Source of the DNA: Zoogloeaceae bacterium
GTDB taxonomy: Bacteria > Pseudomonadota > Gammaproteobacteria > Burkholderiales > Rhodocyclaceae
Reading direction: 5' to 3'
Assembly: GCA_031267345.1 (NCBI GenBank)
Contig: JAIRZG010000171.1
Coordinates: 1-12,477, forward strand
DNA: 12,477 nt
The translations under genes and the position numbers were made by a program. Every line of letters begins with the position of its first letter. The first letter of the stretch is position 1. The notes beneath the pieces are model-generated. The model was not told the origin of the DNA. It searched no databases and saw nothing but the letters and a program-made list of their open reading frames with translations. This document shows, in pieces, positions 1 to 5,805 of this stretch.

Positions 1-174
1 CTGGTCGCCGCTGTTGTCCAGCCCGACCACCAGACCATAACCGACCAGTTGGTTGTCGCGCACACCCTGAATGTTCGCCAGTTCCTTCAACCGCTCCGCG
101 TAAACAGCGGGCGCGGAGAGCGACAGCGCCAGAAGGCCAGCCATCAGGATGCTTTTCGTGGTGTGTTCAAACAT
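1..174 (-). CDS. flgI: Flagellar P-ring protein FlgI, N-terminal part (runs off left edge)
   Basis: FlgI forms the P ring in the peptidoglycan layer, part of the bushing around the flagellar rod. Only the first 58 codons are in the window. Residues 1-26 are a Sec signal peptide: a charged start (MFEHTTK), a hydrophobic stretch (ILMAGLLALSLSA) and an AVYA cleavage site. The mature protein begins ERLKELANIQGVRDNQLVGYG and continues LVVGLDNSGDQ, which is the highly conserved N-terminus of the family. The ATG at 174 lies 14 bases after the flgH stop and has a GGAG ribosome site in that gap, so translation is probably coupled to flgH. The family is usually about 370 residues, so some 300 residues lie outside. 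Identity is very secure. Confidence 0.95.
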   Translation of the reverse strand, partial: MFEHTTKSILMAGLLALSLSAPAVYAERLKELANIQGVRDNQLVGYGLVVGLDNSGDQ

Positions 175-188
175 GATGCGAACTCCGT

Positions 189-875
189 TCAAAAGGGCAG
201 GGCAGAAAGAAAGAACCGCGCCAGCCATCCCATGACCTGCGCTTCGCTGACATAACCGGAAGCCTTGTACTCAATCCGCGCGTCGGCAACGCGCGAAGAC
301 TCCACGCTGTTGGTTTCGCTTTTCACGTCACGCGGATTAATCACGCCGGAAAGCCGGATAAATTCCTGCTGATGCCCGATGGCAACCTGCTTTTCGCCGG
401 AAACCAGCAGATTGCCGTTCGGATAGACCTCGATCACCGTGACCGTAATCGTGCCCTTGAAGGCGTTGGTGTTTTCCACATCGCCGCTGCCGCCAAAGGT
501 ATTGGAACTGTTGGCGTCGATTTTCATGTCCGCCAGTTTGTTGAACTGCTTGATGTTGCTCAGGGGATATACATTCAGCGCGCCAATGCCCGCGTTGACC
601 GCGCCGGAACGCTTGGCGTTGCTCGCGGATTCGGCGGAAGCCGTGTTGTTTTCGGTGATCGTCACCGTCAGGATGTCGCCCACATAACGCGCGCGCCGAT
701 CCTCAAACAGGGGGCGCACGGAAGCATCCTGGAAAATACTGCCGCTTGCGCCCTGCTGCATTTGCCGGTATTCCGGTCGCGCCGTCATCGGCTGATGCAC
801 GGCAGTCGGCGGCGTCGTCGCGCAAGCGCCCATGAACAGCGCCAACAGGCTGCATACAGGATAGGAAAACTTCAT
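189..875 (-). CDS. flgH: Flagellar L-ring lipoprotein FlgH
   Basis: FlgH is the outer-membrane lipoprotein that assembles the L ring of the flagellar basal body, directly above the FlgI P ring. The protein is 228 residues, the normal family length. It opens with a lipoprotein signal (MKFSYPVCSLLALFMGAC), with Cys18 as the probable lipidated residue; Met at -3 of the lipobox is somewhat unusual. Family hallmarks are GSIF, RPLFEDRRARYVGDILTVTI near residues 45-75, SNTFGGSGD, GNLLVSGEKQVAIG, and the C-terminal MGWLARFFLSALPF. The ATG at 875 is preferred because a GGAG lies 8 bases upstream; an in-frame GTG at 884 would overlap that site. flgI follows after 14 bases. flgG, the usual upstream neighbour, is missing. 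A TAGAAT (897-902, minus) could be a -10 box, but no matching -35 is visible. Confidence 0.96.
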   Translation of the reverse strand: MKFSYPVCSLLALFMGACATTPPTAVHQPMTARPEYRQMQQGASGSIFQDASVRPLFEDRRARYVGDILTVTITENNTASAESASNAKRSGAVNAGIGALNVYPLSNIKQFNKLADMKIDANSSNTFGGSGDVENTNAFKGTITVTVIEVYPNGNLLVSGEKQVAIGHQQEFIRLSGVINPRDVKSETNSVESSRVADARIEYKASGYVSEAQVMGWLARFFLSALPF

Positions 876-1079
876 GACCAACACTCCGCTCGCAAAATTC
901 TACGCCAATACAAGCATAATCCGATCCATGTCCTTGCGGACAGCCCTTGCGGGCGGCAATGCGCGCCTGCGGCGCGGGCGGGATTATGGACTGAAACGTG
1001 ATCCCGCCGCGTCGTTGCGCGGGTTTATGGGCGGTTTCCTTTTCTGGAAGAGCGATGGCGCAGCCAGTGGCGGGGTTGG
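876..1079. other. Intergenic region upstream of flgH
   Basis: This stretch of about 200 bases lies between the end of the restriction-gene remnant and flgH, and must hold whatever drives flgHI if they are not read from further upstream. I see no gene in it. It contains one inverted repeat, GGCGGGAT at 977-984 pairing with ATCCCGCC at 1001-1008 (16-base loop), with no T-run on either side. No convincing sigma-70, sigma-28 or sigma-54 promoter could be recognised. Confidence 0.5.
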
Positions 1080-1142
1080 TCAGGCGCGAATTTCCAGTGC
1101 GGGCAGGGCGCGGACGATTTTCATCGTAAAACCAACTCCGGT

Positions 1143-1200
1143 TGAAACCCCGCCCTTTAGGGCGGTGGGAGCCTACCCCGCCCGAAAGGGCGGGGTTTCA
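1143..1200. repeat. 16-bp perfect inverted repeat with nested hairpins
   Basis: TGAAACCCCGCCCTTT at 1143-1158 is the exact reverse complement of AAAGGGCGGGGTTTCA at 1185-1200. The arms also fold locally: CCGCCC-TTTA-GGGCGG at 1150-1165, and ACCCCGCCC-GAAA-GGGCGGGGT at 1175-1196, the latter a 9-bp stem closed by a GAAA tetraloop. The DNA or RNA can therefore form either two adjacent hairpins or one long cruciform. Confidence 0.9.
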
Positions 1201-1207
1201 GGCGACC

Positions 1208-1240
1208 GTTTTGGGAGGGGAGAGAAACCCCTTCCAAAAC
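1208..1240. repeat. Long imperfect hairpin inside the insertion
   Basis: GTTTTGG (1208-1214) pairs with CCAAAAC (1234-1240), then after one mismatch AGGGG (1216-1220) pairs with CCCCT (1228-1232), leaving a 7-base loop AGAGAAA. No T-run follows on either strand, so it does not look like a standard intrinsic terminator. It is the middle of three structures in the inserted block. Confidence 0.85.
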
Positions 1241-1249
1241 ACGTTAGAC

Positions 1250-1271
1250 CGACAGGCCTGAAGGCCTGTCG
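1250..1271. repeat. 22-bp near-perfect palindrome
   Basis: CGACAGGCCT (1250-1259) and AGGCCTGTCG (1262-1271) are exact reverse complements separated by GA. TTAG (1244-1247) and CTAA (1271-1274) extend the symmetry outwards with an offset. It sits about 14 bases inside the right-hand boundary of the inserted block, where a subterminal hairpin of a small transposable or REP-like element would be expected. Confidence 0.9.
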
Positions 1272-1542
1272 CTAATTTCTTGCTTGTTTTGAGGCTCACG
1301 GTAATGACGCGCAGGAAAAGTTCCAGCGGGTATCCGGGGTTATTCAGGGTCTCTTTCGCCCAGTCGTTGGCGTCGTTGACGATGCATCTGGCCTTGTCGG
1401 TTTTGACGCTCTGGCGCTCGATCACCCAATCCAGCGCGGGTTTGCCGTTGACCACGTAATCCCAGGCTTCGGGCGGGATGTTGGCAAGGGTGATTTTGTC
1501 GTTGCAACGCAGCGTGGTCGGGTTTTTTCCTTGCCTTTCTTT

Positions 1543-1573
1543 CCCCAACGTCCGGCTGTGCCGGGCGTTGGGG
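1543..1573. repeat. Hairpin at the truncated edge of the restriction-gene remnant
   Basis: CCCCAACG (1543-1550) pairs with CGTTGGGG (1566-1573), continued after one mismatch by CCGG/CCGG with a 5-base loop. It lies exactly where recognisable homology of the remnant begins and has no T-run, so it is more likely a repeat or junction than a terminator. Confidence 0.75.
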
Positions 1574-1584
1574 GCGGATCAATC

Positions 1585-1614
1585 CGGGGGAAAGCAGCGT
1601 TTTGCTTTCCCCCG
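1585..1614 (-). terminator. Hairpin just after ahcY, possible transcription end
   Basis: A 12-bp perfect stem (CGGGGGAAAGCA at 1585-1596 with TGCTTTCCCCCG at 1603-1614) has a 6-base loop and starts three bases beyond the ahcY stop codon. Position and strength suggest it ends or protects the ahcY transcript. No T-run follows on the minus strand, so it is not a classical Rho-independent terminator. Confidence 0.5.
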
Positions 1615-1616
1615 CT

Positions 1617-3011
1617 TTAATACCGGTAATGCTCCGCCTTGTACGGCCCTTCGACCGGGACGCCGATGTAGGCGGCCTGTTCGGGGGTGAGGGTGGTGAG
1701 GCGCGCGTCGATCTTTTTCAGGTGCAGGCGGGCGACCAGTTCGTCCAGTTTTTTGGGCAGCACATAGACATCCACCGGGTATTCGGCGGTCTTGGTAAAC
1801 AGTTCAATCTGCGCCAGAGTTTGGTTGGCGAAGGAATTGCTCATCACGAAACTGGGGTGTCCGGTGGCGCAGCCCAGATTCACCAACCGACCTTCCGCCA
1901 GCAGGATGATGCGCTTGCCGTCCGGGAAAATGATGTGATCGACCTGCGGCTTGATGTTCTCCCACGTATATTGCCGCAGACTGGCGACATCGATTTCCGA
2001 ATCAAAATGCCCGATGTTGCAGACAATGCTGTTGTTTTTCATCGCCCGCATGTGCGCGTGGGTGATGACGCGCACATTGCCAGTGGTGGTGACGAAAATG
2101 TCGCCTTGCGCGGCGGCGGCTTCCATGTTGACCACGCGATAGCCTTCCATCGCCGCTTGCAGGGCGCAAATGGGGTCGATTTCGGTAATCCACACCGTCG
2201 CGCCCAGGCCCTTGAGCGATTGCGCGCAACCTTTGCCGACATCGCCGTACCCCAGGACGACGGCGATTTTTCCGGCGATCATCACGTCGGTGGCGCGTTT
2301 GATGCCGTCGACCAGCGATTCGCGGCAACCATACAGATTGTCGAATTTGGATTTGGTGACGGAATCATTGACATTGATCGCCGGAAATTTGAGTTCGCCC
2401 CTGGCGTGCATCTGGTAGAGGCGATGTACGCCGGTGGTGGTTTCTTCGGTGACGCCCCGGATTTTTTTGATGCGGGTTGAATACCAGTTGGGATCGCTCG
2501 CCAGCCTGGACTGGATGGCGGCGAAGAGCGCCGTTTCTTCTTCGCAGGTCGGGTTGGCGAGCGCGGAAGCATCCTGTTCCGCCTTCGCGCCCAGATGCAG
2601 GAGCAGCGTCGCGTCGCCGCCATCATCGAGAATCATGTTGGAATAGCCGCCGTCCGGCCATTCAAAAATGCGGTGCGTGTATTGCCAGTACTCTTCCAGA
2701 GACTCGCCCTTGATCGCGAAAACCGGAATGTCCCGCGCGGCGATGGCGGCGGCGGCGTGATCCTGAGTGGAAAAAATGTTGCACGAGGCCCAGCGCACTT
2801 CCGCTCCCAGCGCGACCAGCGTTTCGATCAGCACCGCCGTCTGGATGGTCATGTGCAGGGAGCCGGTGATACGCGCGCCTTTCAGGGGTTGTTTGGCGGC
2901 GAATTCTTCGCGGATCGCCATCAAGCCCGGCATTTCGGTTTCAGCGATGCGAATTTCCTTCCTGCCCCAGTCGGCGAGGGCAGGGTCGGCGATAACGTAG
3001 TTTTGCGTCAC
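1617..3011 (-). CDS. ahcY: Adenosylhomocysteinase (SAH hydrolase)
   Basis: This NAD-dependent cytoplasmic enzyme splits S-adenosylhomocysteine into homocysteine and adenosine, relieving product inhibition of methyltransferases and feeding methionine recycling. The 464-residue protein shows the family throughout: SLHMT at 51-55, the substrate-site segment SVTKSKFDN at 217-225, the NAD-binding GYGDVGKG at 254-261, and the C-terminal PYKAEHYRY that reaches the neighbouring subunit's cofactor site. It carries the bacterial-type insertion around 141-186. The start is taken as the GTG at 3011 (MTQNYVIAD), because AAAGGAG lies 8 bases upstream and homologues begin there; the open frame continues to 3062, but that part overlaps the leader. 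An SAH riboswitch precedes it. metF, a frequent downstream partner, is absent and a strong hairpin follows the stop. Identity is very secure. Confidence 0.97.
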   Translation of the reverse strand: MTQNYVIADPALADWGRKEIRIAETEMPGLMAIREEFAAKQPLKGARITGSLHMTIQTAVLIETLVALGAEVRWASCNIFSTQDHAAAAIAARDIPVFAIKGESLEEYWQYTHRIFEWPDGGYSNMILDDGGDATLLLHLGAKAEQDASALANPTCEEETALFAAIQSRLASDPNWYSTRIKKIRGVTEETTTGVHRLYQMHARGELKFPAINVNDSVTKSKFDNLYGCRESLVDGIKRATDVMIAGKIAVVLGYGDVGKGCAQSLKGLGATVWITEIDPICALQAAMEGYRVVNMEAAAAQGDIFVTTTGNVRVITHAHMRAMKNNSIVCNIGHFDSEIDVASLRQYTWENIKPQVDHIIFPDGKRIILLAEGRLVNLGCATGHPSFVMSNSFANQTLAQIELFTKTAEYPVDVYVLPKKLDELVARLHLKKIDARLTTLTPEQAAYIGVPVEGPYKAEHYRY

Positions 3012-3102
3012 GGCAAATGCTCCTTTACATGCAGCGTCGCCAGCGGGGGAGGGCAGACGCATGAACGCCCGCCTGTAATCCCCGTCCGGCAGGATTGAAA
3101 AG

Positions 3103-3160
3103 GCGAGCGTCGTTGAAACTTCCGAGCCTGGGACGTGAAGTCTCGCAACGCTCCTCGGAA
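3103..3160 (-). promoter_or_regulatory. SAH riboswitch in the ahcY leader
   Basis: Read on the minus strand, the leader holds UCCGAGGAGCGUUGC, then CCCAGGCUCGGA, then CAACGACGCUC, which match the conserved core of the S-adenosylhomocysteine riboswitch. Pairings visible are UCCGAG (3159-3154) with CUCGGA (3126-3121), a small hairpin GAC-UUCAC-GUC inside (3142-3132), and a pseudoknot-like helix in which GAGCG (3153-3149) pairs with CGCUC (3109-3105) and UUG with CAA (3148-3146/3115-3113). In the known class SAH binding raises expression of the downstream ahcY, which fits the gene here. About 90 bases separate the aptamer from the GTG start; how the switch is transmitted (ribosome-site access or termination) is not clear. 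Confidence 0.9.
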
Positions 3161-3195
3161 AAAAGCATGGTATCAGAGGCCTGTATCCGCATCAG

Positions 3196-3223
3196 AAAAA
3201 ATTGCCCGCGCCCGGACGCGCAA
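3196..3223 (-). terminator. Possible intrinsic terminator of mrcA
   Basis: On the minus strand, about 30 bases past the mrcA stop, TTG and CGCG (3223-3217) pair with CGCG and CAA (3210-3202) across a two-base bulge, with a 6-base loop, followed by TTTTTT (3201-3196). The stem is short and bulged, so this is only a moderate candidate. It would isolate ahcY and its riboswitch from mrcA transcription. Confidence 0.4.
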
Positions 3224-3253
3224 ACGAATTGCCGGGGCGAGCGCAGGCCTGGC

Positions 3254-5617
3254 CTAGAAGGGCAGGATGCCGTCAGGCGGCGGAGCGGCAGGCGTCGAAA
3301 GGGAAAAGCCTTCTTCCAGCGCGCCGGGGTCTTCGAGTTCCGGCGGCGGCGGCACGTTTTCGCCGTAATACAGGTCGTCGTAGGCATTGACGATGCCTTT
3401 GGGTCGCGTCTGCGGCGCTTCCGGCTCGTCCTTCAACACCGTGCGCATGAAGTCGATCCAGATGGGCAGCGCTGTAAAGCCGCCGGTTTCGCGGGTTCCC
3501 AGCTTGCGCGGCTGGTCAAAACCGACCCAGGCGCAGCCGACAATGGTTTGCTGGAAGCCGCAAAACCAGGCGTCATGGTAATCGTTGGTGGTGCCGGTCT
3601 TGCCCGCCAGATCGCGCCGTTTCAGGGTGGACGAGGCGCGTCCGGCAGTGCCATAGACCGCGACATCGTGCAGCATGGAATACATCAGATAGGCGTTTCT
3701 GGGATCAATGGCGCGTTGTTTTTCGTCGCCCGCCTTGACTGGCGTGGTCTGCGCCAACACCCGTCCCTGCGCGTTGCGGATTTCCTGCACGATGTAGGGG
3801 TTGATGCGATAGCCGCCATTGGCGAACACGGCATAGCCCGCCGCCATTTGCCAGGGGGTGACGGAACCCGCGCCCAGCGCCATGGTCAGATAGGGCGGGT
3901 GGCGCGCGGCATCAAAGCCAAAACGGGTGACGTAATCCTGGGCATAGGCCGCGCCGATGTCCTGAAGCACCCGGATGGAGACCATGTTCTTGGAACGCGC
4001 CAGCGCCATGCGCAGGGTGATCGGGCCATCGTATTTGCCATCGTAGTTTTTCGGCTCCCAGGGTTTTTCGCCCGTGAATTCCGGACTGAGCGTGATCAGT
4101 TCATCCGGCACGACGCTGGCGGGCGAAAAGCCTTTTTCCAGCGCCGCCGAATAAATGAAGGGCTTGAAGCTGGAACCCGGCTGTCGCCAGGCCTGGGTGA
4201 CGCGGTTATAGGATCCCAGATTGGAATCAAAACCGCCCACCAGCGCGCGCACACTGCCATCTGCGGGATGCGTGGCGATAAAGGCGGCTTCGACATTGGG
4301 CAGTTGCGCGATCTGCCATTGGTCGCCTTTTTTGCTGAGGCGAATGACCGAGCCGGGACGCAGCCTTTTATCCGGTCTGGCCTTGTCGCCCAACATGCGG
4401 GCGGCGAACTTGATGGCCTCGCCGGACAGGGTAATCGTCTCGCCATCCCGGATATGCGCCGTGACGGCCTGTGTCGAGGCGTCAAGCACAACGGCGGACG
4501 GCAGGTCTTCCACAGCGGGGAATTCATGCAGGGCGGCGTCCAGCGTGTTGTCGGGATCATCGTCAGAAGGTTCGTCGGCGGTCTGCGTAAAGCGCGCAAG
4601 GTCGATAAATCCTTCCGCGCCGCGATAGCCCTGACGCAGATCGTAATCCAGCACACCCTGGCGCAAGGCGAGCCAGGCGGCTTCCTGCTCCGCCATGTCG
4701 ATGGTGGTGATGACTTGCAGACCGCCGCTATAGACCGTATCGGGGAACTGTTCTTCCGCAATCCGGCGCGCCATTTCCGCCACGTGTTCGGCGTGTAGCG
4801 TGTGCTGTCCGATGTCGCGCTTGATGACCAGGGCTTCCGCCAATGCCGCCTGCCGTTCTTCCGCGCTGATGAAACCCAGTTCAGCCATGCGTCGCAGCAC
4901 GTATTCCTGACGCTGGCGGGCGTATTTGGGATCTCCGACCGGGTTTCTGGAGGGCGTCTTGGGCAGTCCCGCCAGCATGGCGGCTTCGGCAAGGCTGACG
5001 CGCGTCAGGGGCTTGCCAAAATAAATCTGCGCGGCCGCCGCAAAGCCATAAGCGTGTTGTCCGAGGTAAATCTGGTTGATGTACAGCTCGAAAATCTGAT
5101 CCTTGCTGAGATTCTGTTCAATCTTCAGGGTCAACAGCGCCTCGTAGAACTTGCGTTTCAGGGTTTTTTCCGGAGTGAGGAAAAAATTGCGCGCCACCTG
5201 CTGGGTGATGGTCGAAGCCCCCTGTCGCCGCCCATTGGTCAGGAAGTTTACATAGGCCGCGCGCAAAATGCCCTTCGGGTCGATGCCGTAGTGTTGATAG
5301 AATTCATCGTCTTCCGCCGCCAGCAACGCCTGTTTCAGGGTATCGGGCACTTCCGGGAAGTTGACCGGAGCGCGGCGCTCCGCGCCGAATTCGCCGATGA
5401 GATGGCCGTCGCGGCTGTAGATACGCAGTGGAATCCGGGGCTGATAGTTGGTGAGCGCGTCCAGATCGGGCAGACTGGGATAGCTGATCACCACCACAAT
5501 GGTCGCGACAGCGAAGCCGATGAGGGCAAGACCCAGCACAAAGCCGACGGGATAGAGTATGATGCGCGCAACGCGGGGGAGGGCAGGGAAGGAAGGCATC
5601 GCAGGAAAGGAGGGCAT
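3254..5617 (-). CDS. mrcA: Penicillin-binding protein 1A, bifunctional peptidoglycan synthase
   Basis: This class A PBP is anchored in the inner membrane; it polymerises glycan strands from lipid II and cross-links their peptides in the periplasm. With the ATG at 5617 the protein is 787 residues. A membrane anchor lies at about 19-45. The GT51 transglycosylase domain has AEDDEFYQHYG with catalytic Glu102, then GASTITQQ at 133-140 and KRKFYEALLTLKIEQNLSK. An OB-like region lies around 330-440. The transpeptidase domain has SSFK with catalytic Ser482, SKN at 542-544 and KTGT at 673-676. A Pro/Glu-rich tail ends the protein. The start is uncertain: in-frame starts exist at 5680, 5650, 5617 and 5599. 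The first two are disfavoured because a perfect TATAAT (-10) at 5654-5649 overlaps the 5650 ATG. The pilM operon diverges from it, a common arrangement. Confidence 0.96.
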   Translation of the reverse strand: MPSFPAMPSFPALPRVARIILYPVGFVLGLALIGFAVATIVVVISYPSLPDLDALTNYQPRIPLRIYSRDGHLIGEFGAERRAPVNFPEVPDTLKQALLAAEDDEFYQHYGIDPKGILRAAYVNFLTNGRRQGASTITQQVARNFFLTPEKTLKRKFYEALLTLKIEQNLSKDQIFELYINQIYLGQHAYGFAAAAQIYFGKPLTRVSLAEAAMLAGLPKTPSRNPVGDPKYARQRQEYVLRRMAELGFISAEERQAALAEALVIKRDIGQHTLHAEHVAEMARRIAEEQFPDTVYSGGLQVITTIDMAEQEAAWLALRQGVLDYDLRQGYRGAEGFIDLARFTQTADEPSDDDPDNTLDAALHEFPAVEDLPSAVVLDASTQAVTAHIRDGETITLSGEAIKFAARMLGDKARPDKRLRPGSVIRLSKKGDQWQIAQLPNVEAAFIATHPADGSVRALVGGFDSNLGSYNRVTQAWRQPGSSFKPFIYSAALEKGFSPASVVPDELITLSPEFTGEKPWEPKNYDGKYDGPITLRMALARSKNMVSIRVLQDIGAAYAQDYVTRFGFDAARHPPYLTMALGAGSVTPWQMAAGYAVFANGGYRINPYIVQEIRNAQGRVLAQTTPVKAGDEKQRAIDPRNAYLMYSMLHDVAVYGTAGRASSTLKRRDLAGKTGTTNDYHDAWFCGFQQTIVGCAWVGFDQPRKLGTRETGGFTALPIWIDFMRTVLKDEPEAPQTRPKGIVNAYDDLYYGENVPPPPELEDPGALEEGFSLSTPAAPPPDGILPF

Positions 5618-5648
5618 TGCAGGATTGTTGAAGGTTGAAATGTGGCGC

Positions 5649-5654
5649 ATTATA
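5649..5654 (-). promoter_or_regulatory. Candidate -10 box of the mrcA promoter
   Basis: TATAAT, a perfect sigma-70 -10 hexamer, is read on the minus strand 32 bases before the preferred mrcA ATG, giving a leader of about 25 bases. The region 17 bases upstream (TTAGAG) is a poor -35. The match argues against the upstream starts at 5650 and 5680. Confidence 0.5.
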
Positions 5655-5706
5655 CCCGTCCCTGCGTCGCGCTCTAACACAACATAATTTTTTTGTAATA
5701 AATTGC

Positions 5707-5735
5707 TTTACATTATCAAGACTTATTGCTAGGAT
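5707..5735 (+). promoter_or_regulatory. Candidate sigma-70 promoter of pilMNOPQ
   Basis: TTTACA (5707-5712) and TAGGAT (5730-5735) are spaced by exactly 17 bases in the AT-rich gap between mrcA and pilM. Transcription would start near 5742, leaving a leader of about 60 bases. It is the best match I found in this gap; no sigma-54 type element was seen. Confidence 0.45.
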
Positions 5736-5795
5736 TTAATGTGAATTATCGGTTTGTGGCGTAACTCGTGGTTTTATCGAGTTTTTTTGAAGAGT

Positions 5796-5805
5796 GGAGG
5801 TGATC
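5796..5805 (+). promoter_or_regulatory. Extended Shine-Dalgarno that fixes the pilM start
   Basis: GGAGGTGATC is complementary over all ten bases to the usual 3' end of 16S rRNA and stands directly before a TTG codon. The GGAGG core is 5 bases from that TTG. The alternative in-frame GTG at 5794 would overlap this site. Confidence 0.8.

Larger units (their letters stand above)
1126..1285 (-). mobile_element. About 160-bp hairpin-rich insertion (MITE-like or IS200/IS605-derived candidate)
   Basis: This block separates codons that belong together in the flanking gene remnant: LKT ends at about 1286 and MKIV resumes at 1124. Removing about 160 bases rejoins ...AAAAC with GATGAAA in frame; the exact ends are ambiguous by one or two bases because AC occurs at both junctions. 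It has no coding capacity. It holds three strong secondary structures: a palindrome at 1250-1271, a long hairpin at 1208-1240, and a 16-bp inverted repeat at 1143-1158/1185-1200 whose arms also lie within smaller hairpins. There is no obvious target-site duplication. Lack of a duplication, subterminal hairpins and GGGCGGGGTTTC-type ends resemble non-autonomous IS200/IS605 derivatives, but a REP-like element is also possible. The insertion is directly visible; its class is inference. Confidence 0.55.
1080..1548 (-). pseudogene. C-terminal remnant of a type ISP-like restriction-modification/helicase protein, interrupted by an insertion
   Basis: Read leftwards from 1548, an open frame gives NDKITLANIPPEAWDYVVNG, then KPALDWVIERQSVKTDKA and IVNDANDWAKETLNNPGYPL, then ELFLRVITVSLKT. 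I recognise this as the extreme C-terminal block of very large single-polypeptide restriction-modification/DEAD-box helicase proteins (type ISP-like), which normally exceed 1,000 residues. After LKT the frame runs into hairpin DNA and meets a stop at 1198. The missing end reappears beyond the insert: 1124-1080 reads MKIVRALPALEIRA followed by TGA, which restores the family ending LKT-MKIVRALPALE. The rest of the protein, including helicase, methylase and nuclease domains, is absent; ahcY begins within 70 bases. It is therefore doubly broken, truncated at its N side and split near its C end, and should be inactive. The exact family name rests on recall, not a search. Confidence 0.65.

Noticed and set aside
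892..906. Sigma-54-like sequence (TTGGC...TTGC, minus strand) before flgH
   Set aside because: The spacing between the GG and GC elements is 11 bases instead of the strict 10, and no enhancer-like site is seen.
1143..1271. Possible CRISPR-like array from the repeated hairpins
   Set aside because: The repeats are inverted, not direct, have no regular spacers, and there is no cas gene in the window.
874..1275. A 133-codon plus-strand open frame across the flgH upstream region and insert
   Set aside because: It spans unrelated elements (intergenic DNA, remnant gene end, hairpins), has no ribosome site and no recognisable protein features.
1602..2480. A 292-codon open frame on the plus strand opposite ahcY
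   Set aside because: It mirrors the codon pattern of the conserved AhcY gene and has no independent motif.
3167..3199. Possible sigma-70 promoter for ahcY (TTTTCT and TGATAC, or extended TG-A-TACCAT, minus strand)
   Set aside because: Both boxes are weak and the spacing is 18 bases or more. The position just upstream of the riboswitch is plausible, but the sequence alone does not support a call.
3095..4798. A 567-codon open frame on the plus strand opposite ahcY leader and mrcA
   Set aside because: It is fully antisense to the secure PBP1A gene and the riboswitch leader, has no recognisable domain and reads as Arg/Gly/His-rich text typical of a shadow frame in GC-rich DNA.
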